Shown here piece after piece: positions 1-7,608 of a DNA stretch of 64,000 nt. Where the stretch lies: the NCBI RefSeq assembly GCF_000379065.1, contig NZ_KB900614.1, positions 1,262,107 to 1,326,106 of the forward strand, written 5' to 3'. The notes under the pieces are model-generated. The model did no database searches and was not told where the DNA came from. It saw nothing but the letters and a program-made list of their open reading frames with translations. The translations under genes were made by a program, and so were the position numbers. The DNA is from Salinispora mooreana (lineage in GTDB: Bacteria; Actinomycetota; Actinomycetes; Mycobacteriales; Micromonosporaceae). Positions within the stretch are counted from its first letter, which is position 1, and every line of letters starts with the position of its first letter.

Positions 1-2
1 GG

Positions 3-1319
3 TGGGCCGTCGGACTGGCCGGCATGACCAGCCTGGCTCTCACCACCGTCGGCGTCGCCACCGCCACCCCTGCCGCCGACGCCTCCGAACACCCCACCAA
101 CACCACGGACGACCGGACGTCCGCCGACGACCACCGCGGCAAACGCGACGGCGGCAAGCACGACAACTGGGGCAGGGGCAAGGACGACATAAAGGGGATG
201 AAGGAGGTGAGGCCGAAGGGCATCCCGGTCCCCTGTGACGCGGACAAGCTCATCGCCGCGATCACCCTGGCCAACGCCCGTGGCGGTGCCGTGCTCGACC
301 TCGCCAAGAAGTGCACCTACCTGCTCACCGTCGCCATCGACGACGCCGGCCTACCCGCCATCACCGCCCCCATCACCCTCAGCGGCGGCAAGAACACCAC
401 TATCGAACGCGCAGCCACCGCACCCCTGTTCAGAATCCTCACCGTCGAGGCCGGCGGCGACCTCACCTTCCACCATCTGAAGATCACCGGCGGCCACACC
501 GACGACAGTGGCGGGGGCATCCTTGTCAATGCCGGCGGAGCACTCACCGCCAACCACAGCACCATCTCCCACAACATCGCCAACGTCGCGGGAGGCGGCA
601 TCGATGCCAGCGGCACCGTCCGCGTGCGGCACTCCACCGTCAGCCACAACACCGCCAACAGCGGCGGCGGTGGGATCAACGTCAGCAGCGGCCTGCTCAC
701 AGTCAGCAAGTCCCGTGTCGACGCCAACACCGCCCTTCTGTTCGGCGGTGGCATCGCCAGCGCGGGCACCACCCGGGTCGACCACAGCACGATTACCGGC
801 AATCAGGCGCCGTCAGGCGGCGGGCTCGTCATAGGAACGGGTACGGGCACCGTCACCAACACTCACATCATGAGCAACACTGCCACCGCCGGCGGCGGTG
901 TCACCGCGGTCGGAGGAGGGGCGTACACGTTTCGGTCCGTCGTCATCGCCGACAACACCGCGACAACCGGCGCCTCCGGCGGGCTGTTCATGGATTTCGG
1001 TATGACCATGGTCATCGAAGACGGCGTGATCGAAAACAACGCCGCCGCGACCGACGGTGGTGGCATCGCCAACAATGGTGACTTGGTGTTGCGAGACACA
1101 AAGGTCACCGGCAACACCGCCAACGACCAGGGCGGCGGCATCTACAACACCAGCATCGTCACCGTCTTCGATGGAAAGGTGATCAAGAATATCGCAACCG
1201 TTGACGGTGGGGGCATCGTCAACAACGGTGGCGCAGTTGAGCTGAACACCGCCACCGGCACCGTCGTGGCAAAGAACCGGCCGAACAACTGCGTCAATGT
1301 CACCGGCTGCCCGGACTGA
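3..1319 (+). CDS. Secreted right-handed beta-helix repeat protein, 5' end outside window
   Basis: The frame is open to the left edge, and the codons before the first ATG at 24 (W-A-V-G-L-A-G) continue a hydrophobic signal-peptide core that ends near A-D-A-S. The true start is therefore upstream of the window. After a charged Asp/Lys/Gly linker, the body is a run of about 20-residue repeats with GGGI or GGG-hydrophobic motifs followed by N-T-A and H-S-T-I/V turns. This is the pattern of parallel beta-helix proteins related to the polymorphic membrane protein and pectate-lyase-like folds. No catalytic residues of a polysaccharide lyase can be named. The last residues contain two cysteines (N-N-C-V-N-V-T-G-C). 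Role unknown; probably an exported surface or adhesive protein. A GC-rich hairpin follows the stop codon. Confidence 0.75.
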   Translation, partial: WAVGLAGMTSLALTTVGVATATPAADASEHPTNTTDDRTSADDHRGKRDGGKHDNWGRGKDDIKGMKEVRPKGIPVPCDADKLIAAITLANARGGAVLDLAKKCTYLLTVAIDDAGLPAITAPITLSGGKNTTIERAATAPLFRILTVEAGGDLTFHHLKITGGHTDDSGGGILVNAGGALTANHSTISHNIANVAGGGIDASGTVRVRHSTVSHNTANSGGGGINVSSGLLTVSKSRVDANTALLFGGGIASAGTTRVDHSTITGNQAPSGGGLVIGTGTGTVTNTHIMSNTATAGGGVTAVGGGAYTFRSVVIADNTATTGASGGLFMDFGMTMVIEDGVIENNAAATDGGGIANNGDLVLRDTKVTGNTANDQGGGIYNTSIVTVFDGKVIKNIATVDGGGIVNNGGAVELNTATGTVVAKNRPNNCVNVTGCPD

Positions 1320-1340
1320 CCCCGTCGTCCGGGTACCACG

Positions 1341-1389
1341 AGGGGCCCCACCCCTACCGTCTACGGGCCGCAGGGGGCGGGGCCCTTCC
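1341..1389 (+). terminator. Terminator-like hairpin after the beta-helix gene
   Basis: An imperfect GC-rich inverted repeat: AGGGGCCCCACCCC on the left pairs with GGGGGCGGGGCCCTT on the right, about 20 bases after the stop codon. There is no long T-run, as is usual for actinomycete terminators. Confidence 0.55.
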
Positions 1390-1413
1390 TGGTTAGGGTC
1401 GGGGGATGCGGTT

Positions 1414-1656
1414 GTGGAACTGCTCCAGGCGGCCGGTGCCGACATGGTCGTGGCCCGGGAGCACGCGGCCGAGGTGCGCGAGCGGCTGATCCGCACCACC
1501 CGCGGCTACCAAGATGTCGGAGACGAGCTGACGCGGCGGGCCGCGGCCGCCATGGAGGCGGGGATCTTCGGATCCGACCAGCCTCGTCCAGCCGCCGGGA
1601 ATCTGGCGACTGTCACCGATCTTGTCACCGAACGGCGCCGACTGCGATCTTCCTAA
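1414..1656 (+). CDS. Small hypothetical protein, 80 aa
   Basis: A short open frame with a GTG start (V-E-L-L-Q-A-A-G) preceded by a run of five G at 1401-1405 at ribosome-binding distance. I prefer this start over the longer frame from 1297, whose first residues would span the upstream terminator hairpin. The protein is helical and charged, with E-V-R-E-R-L in the first third and T-E-R-R-R-L at the C-terminus. No signal peptide, membrane segment or known motif is visible. It is followed by a perfect 15-bp hairpin, which supports it as a transcribed unit. Function not recognised. Confidence 0.5.
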   Translation: MELLQAAGADMVVAREHAAEVRERLIRTTRGYQDVGDELTRRAAAAMEAGIFGSDQPRPAAGNLATVTDLVTERRRLRSS

Positions 1657-1682
1657 TCGCCACCCGTCGACCTCGGACATGG

Positions 1683-1718
1683 CGAAGGGCCTGGTCAGCG
1701 GTGTGACCAGGCCCTTCG
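1683..1718. terminator. Bidirectional terminator hairpin
   Basis: A perfect 15-bp stem (CGAAGGGCCTGGTCA and its complement) with a 6-base loop GCGGTG, followed by TT. It lies between the small plus-strand gene and the minus-strand tRNA and can terminate both. Confidence 0.85.
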
Positions 1719-1726
1719 TTGTCCCG

Positions 1727-1800
1727 AGCCGCCTGACGGAATCGAACCGTCGACCTACGCATTACGAGTGCGTCGCTCTAGCCGACTGAGCTAAGGCGGC
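1727..1800 (-). tRNA. tRNA-Thr (anticodon CGT)
   Basis: Read on the minus strand, the 7-bp acceptor stem GCCGCCT/AGGCGGC closes a 74-base cloverleaf with TAGCTCAG in the D arm, CT-CGT-AA in the anticodon loop and GGTTCGATTCC in the T arm. The anticodon CGT reads ACG (Thr). The discriminator base is T and CCA is not encoded. The terminator hairpin at 1683-1718 follows the 3' end. Confidence 0.96.
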
Positions 1801-1938
1801 AACGATCAGCAAGTGTACGCCACCCGGCCGGACCCGCCGATCGGGATCCCCCGCGGCGACCGCGCCGAGAGCGACGCCTTCCCGATCCGGACCGCCGAAA
1901 CCGACGTTCTCCAGACAGCGCCGCCGACCCGACCGCAC

Positions 1939-1944
1939 TACGCT
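1939..1944 (+). promoter_or_regulatory. -10 element (TACGCT) of a probable leaderless transcript
   Basis: A TANNNT hexamer ends 6 bases before the ATG at 1951. This is the spacing expected when transcription begins at the start codon. No ribosome-binding site precedes that ATG. Confidence 0.5.
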
Positions 1945-1950
1945 GCGCAG

Positions 1951-3804
1951 ATGACGGACGACCATGCTGCTGGCCTCCCGGGCCAGCAACCCACTCCGCA
2001 CGGGTCGGACGGCAACGGTGACCAGGGCGAGCCGGGCCCGGGCCACCGGGCCGCTGGTCCGGGGCCGGCAGCTCCGACGCCCGGGCCACCGCCGGGTGGC
2101 CCACACGCCAGCGAGGCGGCCGGCGGCGAGCCGGCGCACCGCCCCCGCAGCACCGACCCGCTCGAGCTGGGCTTCACCCCACGTAAGCCGGTGCCGTGGC
2201 TGGCGCCGCTCCTGCTGATCAGCACCGGTCTTCGGACGCTGCTCGCACTGCTATTCGGCGCCTACCTGGACAAACGGGAGCTACAGCACACCTTCGACGC
2301 GACGGTGACCCGGCAGGTCGGGCCGGACGGTGGGCTCTGGCTGGACTACGTCGCCGACCTTGGTGATGGCTTCGACGCCACGTACTCGGTGGCGTACCTG
2401 CTGGCCCAGCGGGAGCTGACGGTGGACGGACACCGGCTGCCCCGGGCTCAGGTGCTGGTGCTGGGGGGTGATCAGGTCTACCCGTCGGCGGCCTTCGACA
2501 CATATGAGGACCGGTGCAAGGGCCCGTACCAGGCGGCGCTGCCGGTCACCCCACCCGAACAGCCGACGCTCTTCGCGGTGCCGGGCAACCACGACTGGTA
2601 CGACGGCCTCACCGCGTTCCTGCGCCTCTTCGTCCGGTCCCGGGACCGACACTTCGGCGGCTGGATCACCGCGCAGTCCCGGTCGTACTTCGCGGTGGAG
2701 TTGCCGGCGGACTGGTGGTTGTTCGGCCTGGATGACCAGTCCGGCTCATACCTGGACGACCCGCAGCTCAGCTACTTTGACTCGGTGGCGGAGCGGCTGG
2801 GGCCGCAGAGCCGGGTGATCCTGGCCGTCCCGATGCCGACCTGGGTCAAGGCCACCATGAAGGACCCCTCGGCGTACGACTCGATCGACTACTTCATTCG
2901 CACCATCGTCGCGCCGACCGGAGCCCAGGTACGCCTGCTCATCTCCGGCGACCACCACCACTACGCCCGGTACGTGGGGCCGGACCGCCAGCTGATCACC
3001 TGTGGTGGCGGCGGCGCGTACCTCTATCCGACGCACCTGTTGCCCCAGCGCATCCAGGTCCCGCCGAAGGAGACGCTGGCGCGGCGGGCGAGCGCTCCGC
3101 ACTCCTACGAGCTGGCGGGACGCTATCCGGACGCGGCGCAGTCCCGGCGGTACGCCTGGGGCATCTTCCCGCGGCTGCCGTGGCGCAACCCGGGCTTCGC
3201 CACGTTGCTCGGCGCCCTGTACACGCTGCTGATCCTGTCGATGGTCGGCGTCTACACGAACCACAACGGCACCCAGCTTCGGCTGTTCAGCGTTCCGTTG
3301 GTGGCGATGCTGCTGGTGACCCTGACCGCGACGGTCCTCTTCGCCGCGGCACCCGGTGCCGCGCAGCGACGGCTCCGGCACTGGCTGCTCGGCCTGGGGC
3401 ACGGCCTGGCCCACCTGGGACTGGCGGCCGCCGGCACCTGGGTGTGGCTGGCGCTGCCGTTCCACGACTGGCCGTGGCCGTTGTCGGTGGTCGCCGCGGC
3501 CGTCTTCTTCGGCTCGGTGGGCGGGCTGGCGGCCAGCCAGCTGGTGGCGGCGTACCTCCTGGTGGCCAGCGCCTTCGGGGTCAACGCCAACGAGCTCTTC
3601 GCCGGGCAGGGGATCGAGGACTCGAAGGGTTTCGTCCGCATGCGCATCGCCCCGGACGGGGCGTTGACGATCTACCCGATCGGGGTGGATCGGGTGGGCC
3701 GCCACTGGCAGGTCAACCCCGACCGCTCCGCCGAGTCGTCGTGGTTGGTCCCGCGGACCCCGCTGGAGCCCCGCCTGGCCGAGCCCCCGGTGGTCCTGCA
3801 CTGA
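1951..3804 (+). CDS. Membrane-associated metallophosphoesterase, 617 aa
   Basis: Calcineurin-like phosphoesterase. The metal-binding blocks appear in order: D-L-G-D-G near residue 135, G-G-D-Q-V-Y-P near 173, G-N-H-D-W-Y-D near 213, and G-D-H-H-H-Y-A-R near 334. The N-terminus, about 70 residues, is rich in Pro and Gly. A hydrophobic stretch around residues 85-105 precedes the catalytic domain. Four or more membrane segments follow after residue 415, so the enzyme is anchored in the membrane. The frame can be extended to 1813, but M-T-D-D-H at 1951 fits a TANNNT-box leaderless start. Substrate unknown. It converges on the RicT gene. Confidence 0.8.
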   Translation: MTDDHAAGLPGQQPTPHGSDGNGDQGEPGPGHRAAGPGPAAPTPGPPPGGPHASEAAGGEPAHRPRSTDPLELGFTPRKPVPWLAPLLLISTGLRTLLALLFGAYLDKRELQHTFDATVTRQVGPDGGLWLDYVADLGDGFDATYSVAYLLAQRELTVDGHRLPRAQVLVLGGDQVYPSAAFDTYEDRCKGPYQAALPVTPPEQPTLFAVPGNHDWYDGLTAFLRLFVRSRDRHFGGWITAQSRSYFAVELPADWWLFGLDDQSGSYLDDPQLSYFDSVAERLGPQSRVILAVPMPTWVKATMKDPSAYDSIDYFIRTIVAPTGAQVRLLISGDHHHYARYVGPDRQLITCGGGGAYLYPTHLLPQRIQVPPKETLARRASAPHSYELAGRYPDAAQSRRYAWGIFPRLPWRNPGFATLLGALYTLLILSMVGVYTNHNGTQLRLFSVPLVAMLLVTLTATVLFAAAPGAAQRRLRHWLLGLGHGLAHLGLAAAGTWVWLALPFHDWPWPLSVVAAAVFFGSVGGLAASQLVAAYLLVASAFGVNANELFAGQGIEDSKGFVRMRIAPDGALTIYPIGVDRVGRHWQVNPDRSAESSWLVPRTPLEPRLAEPPVVLH

Positions 3805-3836
3805 GCCACCGGCCGCCGCTCGCGGGGCAGCCGCGG

Positions 3837-3882
3837 TCGGAGGCGCGATCGCAGTCGCGTCGGAGGCGCGATCGCAGTCGCG
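3837..3882. repeat. Two tandem copies of a 23-bp repeat
   Basis: The 23-base unit beginning TCGGAGGCGCGATCGCAGTC occurs twice head to tail (3837-3859 and 3860-3882). Each copy contains the palindrome GCGATCGC. The array fills the gap between two convergent genes and ends just before the stop codon of the RicT gene. Confidence 0.85.
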
Positions 3883-3883
3883 C

Positions 3884-4717
3884 TCAGCCGCGGTCGCGCG
3901 CCTCGTACGCCTGGCGCGATCCGCAGACGTCGGAGAGCGCGCACCGTCGGGTGGATCCGTCGGCGATCTGCCGGATGGTGACCGTCTCGCTGGGGGGATG
4001 GCGGGACACGACCTTCGCTGTGCCCGCTGGTGTCTCGACTCGCTGGCCCGGGGCGGGGTAGGCACCGCTGTCGGAGTAGAGCGGATGCTCGAACTTGAGG
4101 CAGCACATCAGCCGGCCACAGGCGCCGGAGATGCGCAGCGGGTTGAGGGGCAGATCCTGGTCCTTGGCCATCCGGATGGTCACCGGCTCGAAGTCGGTGA
4201 GAAAGGTGGCGCAGCACAGGTCCCGCCCGCAGGAGCCGATGCCGCCCTGCACCCGGGCCGAGTCGCGGGCGGAGAGCTGACGCAGCTCGACCCGGCAGCG
4301 CAGGGTCGCGCCGAGGTCCCGAACCAGCGACCGGAAGTCCACCCGGTGCGGGGCGGTGAAGTAGATCGTGCTTCGCTCGCCGCCCTCCGTCGCACCGCGC
4401 ACGTGATCCACGGCGACCACCTTCATCGGCAGATCGTGCTCCCGGATCAGGCGTTTCGCCGCGACCTTCGCCTCGGCTCTGCGCCGGCGCAGCAGCTCGT
4501 CGCGGCGCAGATCCTCCGCCTGGGCCAGCCCGGCCAGGCGGGGGAATCCCTCAGTGTCGTCGGAGGTCCACTCGGCGGCCCAGACGCACTCGGCCACCTC
4601 GGGTCCCTCGTCGGTGGGGACCAGCACCTTGTCGCCGACCTGGGGCCGAAACTCACCCGGATCGAGGTAGTAGAGGCGCCCGTACCGGTGGAAACTGACC
4701 GCGCAGAGCATGCCCAT
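3884..4717 (-). CDS. ricT: PSP1 domain protein, RicT (YaaT) family
   Basis: 277 residues with the signature Cys pairs of the PSP1 C-terminal domain: C-G-R-D-L-C-C near residue 162 and C-G-R-L-M-C-C near residue 198. In Bacillus, RicT is part of the RicAFT complex, which carries iron-sulfur clusters and affects mRNA processing. That role in actinomycetes is inference. The short C-terminal tail has two further Cys. The start at 4717 is supported by a TAGGGT -10 box ending 6 bases upstream, so the mRNA is probably leaderless. In actinobacteria this gene commonly lies beside holB, as here. Confidence 0.88.
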   Translation of the reverse strand: MGMLCAVSFHRYGRLYYLDPGEFRPQVGDKVLVPTDEGPEVAECVWAAEWTSDDTEGFPRLAGLAQAEDLRRDELLRRRRAEAKVAAKRLIREHDLPMKVVAVDHVRGATEGGERSTIYFTAPHRVDFRSLVRDLGATLRCRVELRQLSARDSARVQGGIGSCGRDLCCATFLTDFEPVTIRMAKDQDLPLNPLRISGACGRLMCCLKFEHPLYSDSGAYPAPGQRVETPAGTAKVVSRHPPSETVTIRQIADGSTRRCALSDVCGSRQAYEARDRG

Positions 4718-4723
4718 ACCCTC

Positions 4724-4729
4724 ACCCTA
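4724..4729 (-). promoter_or_regulatory. -10 element (TAGGGT) of the ricT gene, leaderless
   Basis: TAGGGT on the minus strand, 6 bases before the ATG at 4717. This fits transcription starting at the start codon. Confidence 0.5.
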
Positions 4730-4780
4730 CGTCGCTGTCGGGCCCGTCCAGGGCCGCTGCTCCCGGCCGGCACACGGTGC

Positions 4781-5476
4781 TCACCAACCGACGTGGGTCG
4801 GGCTGTCGTAGCGGGGCGTTCCGATGACCGGTGCCCGCCAGGGGGATTCGGCCAGGCTGGGCCCCCACTGCCGCAGGAGTGTCTCCGCCCCGTCGTAGGC
4901 GGCGGAGAGCACCGCCAGCACCCGCGCGGCGATCTCGGCCGCCTCGACCTCCGCCGCGGGGTGTGGCACCGACACCACGAGCTGCGCCGAGGCCGCGGGG
5001 GGCGCCGACGTCGCGGCGACCACCGCCACCGCCTCGGCCGAGCCCAACACGCCGGCCAGGGTCCGGGCGAGCGCAAGCCGGCTGCCCTCGATCCAGTCGG
5101 CGAGGGCGTCGGCGTAGCCGGCGGTTGACTCCAGCCGCCCCACCAGGCTCTCCGGCCCCTCGTCGAGGTGGCTCAACAGCGCCGCCCGGTGCTCCCCGAA
5201 GGCGGTCGCGGCGGTGCCGGACCAGAGCACCGGTTCGGTGAGCGCGGCGGAGACCTCGTCATACCCCCGGACGAGCTGACGCACCGAACGACCGGCGTCG
5301 GAGAGGGCCACGGCCGGTAGCTCCAGGAAGCTCCGGACCGCCGCCCCGGGGAGCACCTGCATGCGGCGCAGCAGCGCCCAGACCCGGTGCCCCTCGGGGG
5401 CACCGGTGGCGAGCAGGGTGTCGACCCGACGCAGCAGGTCAAGGCCGGGCTCAGCGAGTCGGTCCAGTGGGTCCAT
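4781..5476 (-). CDS. WXG100-like helical protein, 231 aa
   Basis: A mostly alpha-helical, Ala/Leu-rich protein starting M-D-P-L-D-R-L. The motif W-S-G-T-A-A-T-A-F near residue 87 resembles the W-x-G turn of ESX/WXG100 substrates, with helices on both sides. The chosen start overlaps the stop of the upstream gene by one base (TGATG), indicating coupling; a longer frame starts at 5500. It is the last gene of a three-gene set with the 101-residue and YbaB-like proteins. The C-terminal quarter ends in a Pro/Trp-containing tail. Possibly a type VII secretion-related partner; no secretion ATPase is present in the window. Confidence 0.6.
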   Translation of the reverse strand: MDPLDRLAEPGLDLLRRVDTLLATGAPEGHRVWALLRRMQVLPGAAVRSFLELPAVALSDAGRSVRQLVRGYDEVSAALTEPVLWSGTAATAFGEHRAALLSHLDEGPESLVGRLESTAGYADALADWIEGSRLALARTLAGVLGSAEAVAVVAATSAPPAASAQLVVSVPHPAAEVEAAEIAARVLAVLSAAYDGAETLLRQWGPSLAESPWRAPVIGTPRYDSPTHVGW

Positions 5477-5781
5477 CACGTCTCCCCCACGAACTGCCAA
5501 CGCGCGTCCTGGTCGGTCTCGGCGTAGGTGTCGGCGGCGGACCGGACGGCGGCCGCCACCGCGGCCAACCGCTGGGCGGCCAGGTGAGCCTCGCGGGCAC
5601 GATCACCGGTGGCGGCTGTCCACTGCCGGTGCAGGGCCCGGCCAACCTCGCCGGGGCGCCCCACGCCGTCGCCACCGAAGGCGACCCCGGGCGGATCAGT
5701 GGCCGGCGCAGCGTAAGAGAGCCTGGTCAGGGTCTCGCTCGCCGCCTCCAGCCGGACGGCGAGGGAACGCAACGCCTCCAT
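5476..5781 (-). CDS. Small WXG100-like protein, 101 aa
   Basis: Two long Ala-rich helices separated by a Gly/Pro-rich turn (D-P-P-G-V-A-F-G-G-D-G), followed by H-R-Q-W-T-A-A-T-G. The size, the Trp after a long helix and the helical hairpin resemble ESX-type proteins, although a strict W-x-G is not present. The start follows the YbaB-like stop directly (TGA-ATG), and its own stop overlaps the next start (TGATG). The three genes are therefore translated as a unit. Function not established. Confidence 0.55.
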   Translation of the reverse strand: MEALRSLAVRLEAASETLTRLSYAAPATDPPGVAFGGDGVGRPGEVGRALHRQWTAATGDRAREAHLAAQRLAAVAAAVRSAADTYAETDQDARWQFVGET

Positions 5782-6111
5782 TCAAGCCCCCGTGAGCGGG
5801 CGGTAGGCGGTGAAGGTCTCGTTGTGGAGCTTTTCCCGCGCCCACTGCGCGGCGTCGGCTGCGGCGGCCACCGCCGCCCGCACGGACCCGGCAACGTCGC
5901 GGGGTTGGCGGTTCTGCAGCGTGCGGAGGAACCGCACGTCGGTGATCTGCCCCGCCGCGGTGACCACCACCTCAACCAGCCCGTCCGGCGAGCGGACCGT
6001 GACCTCGACCGTCGTCACCGCCTGGTCGAACTCGGCCTGCAGGGACTCGATCCGGCGGTAGCGCCGCACCGCCTCCTCGATCCAGGCTTCGTCGATCTCC
6101 CCCCGCGGCAT
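5782..6111 (-). CDS. YbaB/EbfC-family DNA-binding-like protein, 109 aa
   Basis: The middle section has the YbaB-like beta-strand pattern (V-E-V-T-V-R-S-P-D-G-L-V followed by V-T-A-A-G-Q-I-T-D-V), flanked by helices. This is typical of actinobacterial YbaB/EbfC proteins encoded beside WXG100 genes. YbaB proteins bind DNA as dimers; here the role may instead be as an accessory to the two coupled helical proteins, which is inference. The ATG at 6111 is the first gene of the set. No strong ribosome-binding site was picked out. Confidence 0.65.
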   Translation of the reverse strand: MPRGEIDEAWIEEAVRRYRRIESLQAEFDQAVTTVEVTVRSPDGLVEVVVTAAGQITDVRFLRTLQNRQPRDVAGSVRAAVAAAADAAQWAREKLHNETFTAYRPLTGA

Positions 6112-6276
6112 CGGCGTCCTCCCGCACTGACATCACTGAGCGTCGCCCCCGCGTCACCATGGCACATCGGACCGTACCGCACACGAGTGGAACGTGTCGA
6201 TGCCGCGGAACTGCCCGGTGCCCGGCTGCCGCGACCGCTGACCGCCGTCCCCCGGCAGGGGGTGGAGGCGGTCTGG

Positions 6277-7608
6277 TCAGCCCTTCCAGAGGGCGAGCAT
6301 CATCGCCTCGACGGCGATCCGGGGCTTGACGTTCGCCTCGATCGCGGCCCGGCAGGCCAGGACCGCCTCCAGGCGACGCAGCGCGCCATCGGCGTCCCAC
6401 TTGCGCGCCCCCGCCTCGGCGACCGGGGCGGTGTCGGTGTGTACCGGTTCGACCGGGGCACCCAGCGCCATCGTGAGCGCGTCCCGGTAGAAGCCGGCGA
6501 GATCCACCAGCGCCCGGTCCAGGGCATCCCGCTGCGCCCGGGTGGCCCGGGACTTCTGCCGCCGCTCCAGCTCCTTGACCTGCCCAGCCGCGCCCCGGAA
6601 CGCACTGGCCGCTCTCCGACCGGTGCCGCCAGCGCCGAGGGCCGTCTCCAACGCGGCCCGTTCCGCCGCATCGGTGTCCGCCACCAACGCCGTGGCCTCC
6701 GCCTCGGCCGCTCCGATCAACGCGGCGGCGGCGTCGATCGCCGCGCCCACCCCGGTGAGCTGACGGGGCACCGCGAGCACCGCGTCCCGCCGGGTACGCG
6801 CCTGCGGGTCACGGGCCAGCCGCCGGGCCCGCCCGACGTGCCCCTGGGCCGCGGCGGCCGCCCAGTTCGCCACGTCGGGCTCGACGCCGTCCCGCCGAAC
6901 GAGCACCTCGGCGACCGCCGCCGGTGCGGGCTGCCGCAGGGGTACGACCCGACAGCGCGACCGGATGGTCACCGAGATGTCGTCGGGGTGGATGGACGGC
7001 GCGCAGAGCAGGAAGACCGTACGCGGGGGCGGCTCCTCCACCGCCTTCAACAGGGCGTTGCCGGCGGCCTCGGTGAGACGGTCCGCGTCCTCGATGACCA
7101 CCACCTGCCACCGCCCGCCGGAGGGGGTACTGGCGGCGCGGAGCACCAGGGCACGCATCTCGTTGACGCCGATGGAGAGCCCCTCCGGTACCACCAGCCG
7201 GACATCGGCGTGGGTGCCGGCCATCGTGGTGTGGCAGCCGGGGCAGGTGCCGCATCCACTGCCATCCCCGCACTGGAGTGCGGCGGCGAAGGCTCGCGCG
7301 GCGATCGACCGCCCCGACCCGGGCGGCCCGGTGAAGATCCAGGCGTGCGTCATCCCCGCCCCCGGTTCACGCTCCGCCGGCTCGGCCGCACCGGCCTGCG
7401 CCGGGTCGCTCCCGGCGGTGGCTGGCGAGCCGCTGCCCAAGGTCGGATCCGGGCTGCTCCCGGAGGTGGGAGGCGGGTCAGCCGAATTGGTCTGAGCCGC
7501 CAGGTCCGGTGTCCCGGCACGGAGCACGGCGGCGGCGTCAGCTACGGCCCGCCGCAGCACGTCCACCGCCTCGTCCTGGCCGACCAGGTCGGCGAAGACG
7601 TCTGGCAT
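6277..7608 (-). CDS. holB: DNA polymerase III subunit delta'
   Basis: Clamp-loader subunit. The N-terminus (V-F-A-D-L-V-G-Q-D-E-A-V) and the P-loop-like block G-P-P-G-S-G-R-S fit the delta'/gamma AAA+ fold. The Lys of the Walker A motif is Arg, as is common in delta', which does not need to hydrolyse ATP. Zinc-binding Cys follow (C-G-D-G-S-G-C-G-T-C-P-G-C). An insertion of about 45 residues rich in Pro, Gly and Ser near residues 45-90 is not part of the core fold. The start overlaps the stop of tmk by one base (TGATG). The tmk-holB pairing is typical of actinobacteria. Confidence 0.92.
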   Translation of the reverse strand: MPDVFADLVGQDEAVDVLRRAVADAAAVLRAGTPDLAAQTNSADPPPTSGSSPDPTLGSGSPATAGSDPAQAGAAEPAEREPGAGMTHAWIFTGPPGSGRSIAARAFAAALQCGDGSGCGTCPGCHTTMAGTHADVRLVVPEGLSIGVNEMRALVLRAASTPSGGRWQVVVIEDADRLTEAAGNALLKAVEEPPPRTVFLLCAPSIHPDDISVTIRSRCRVVPLRQPAPAAVAEVLVRRDGVEPDVANWAAAAAQGHVGRARRLARDPQARTRRDAVLAVPRQLTGVGAAIDAAAALIGAAEAEATALVADTDAAERAALETALGAGGTGRRAASAFRGAAGQVKELERRQKSRATRAQRDALDRALVDLAGFYRDALTMALGAPVEPVHTDTAPVAEAGARKWDADGALRRLEAVLACRAAIEANVKPRIAVEAMMLALWKG

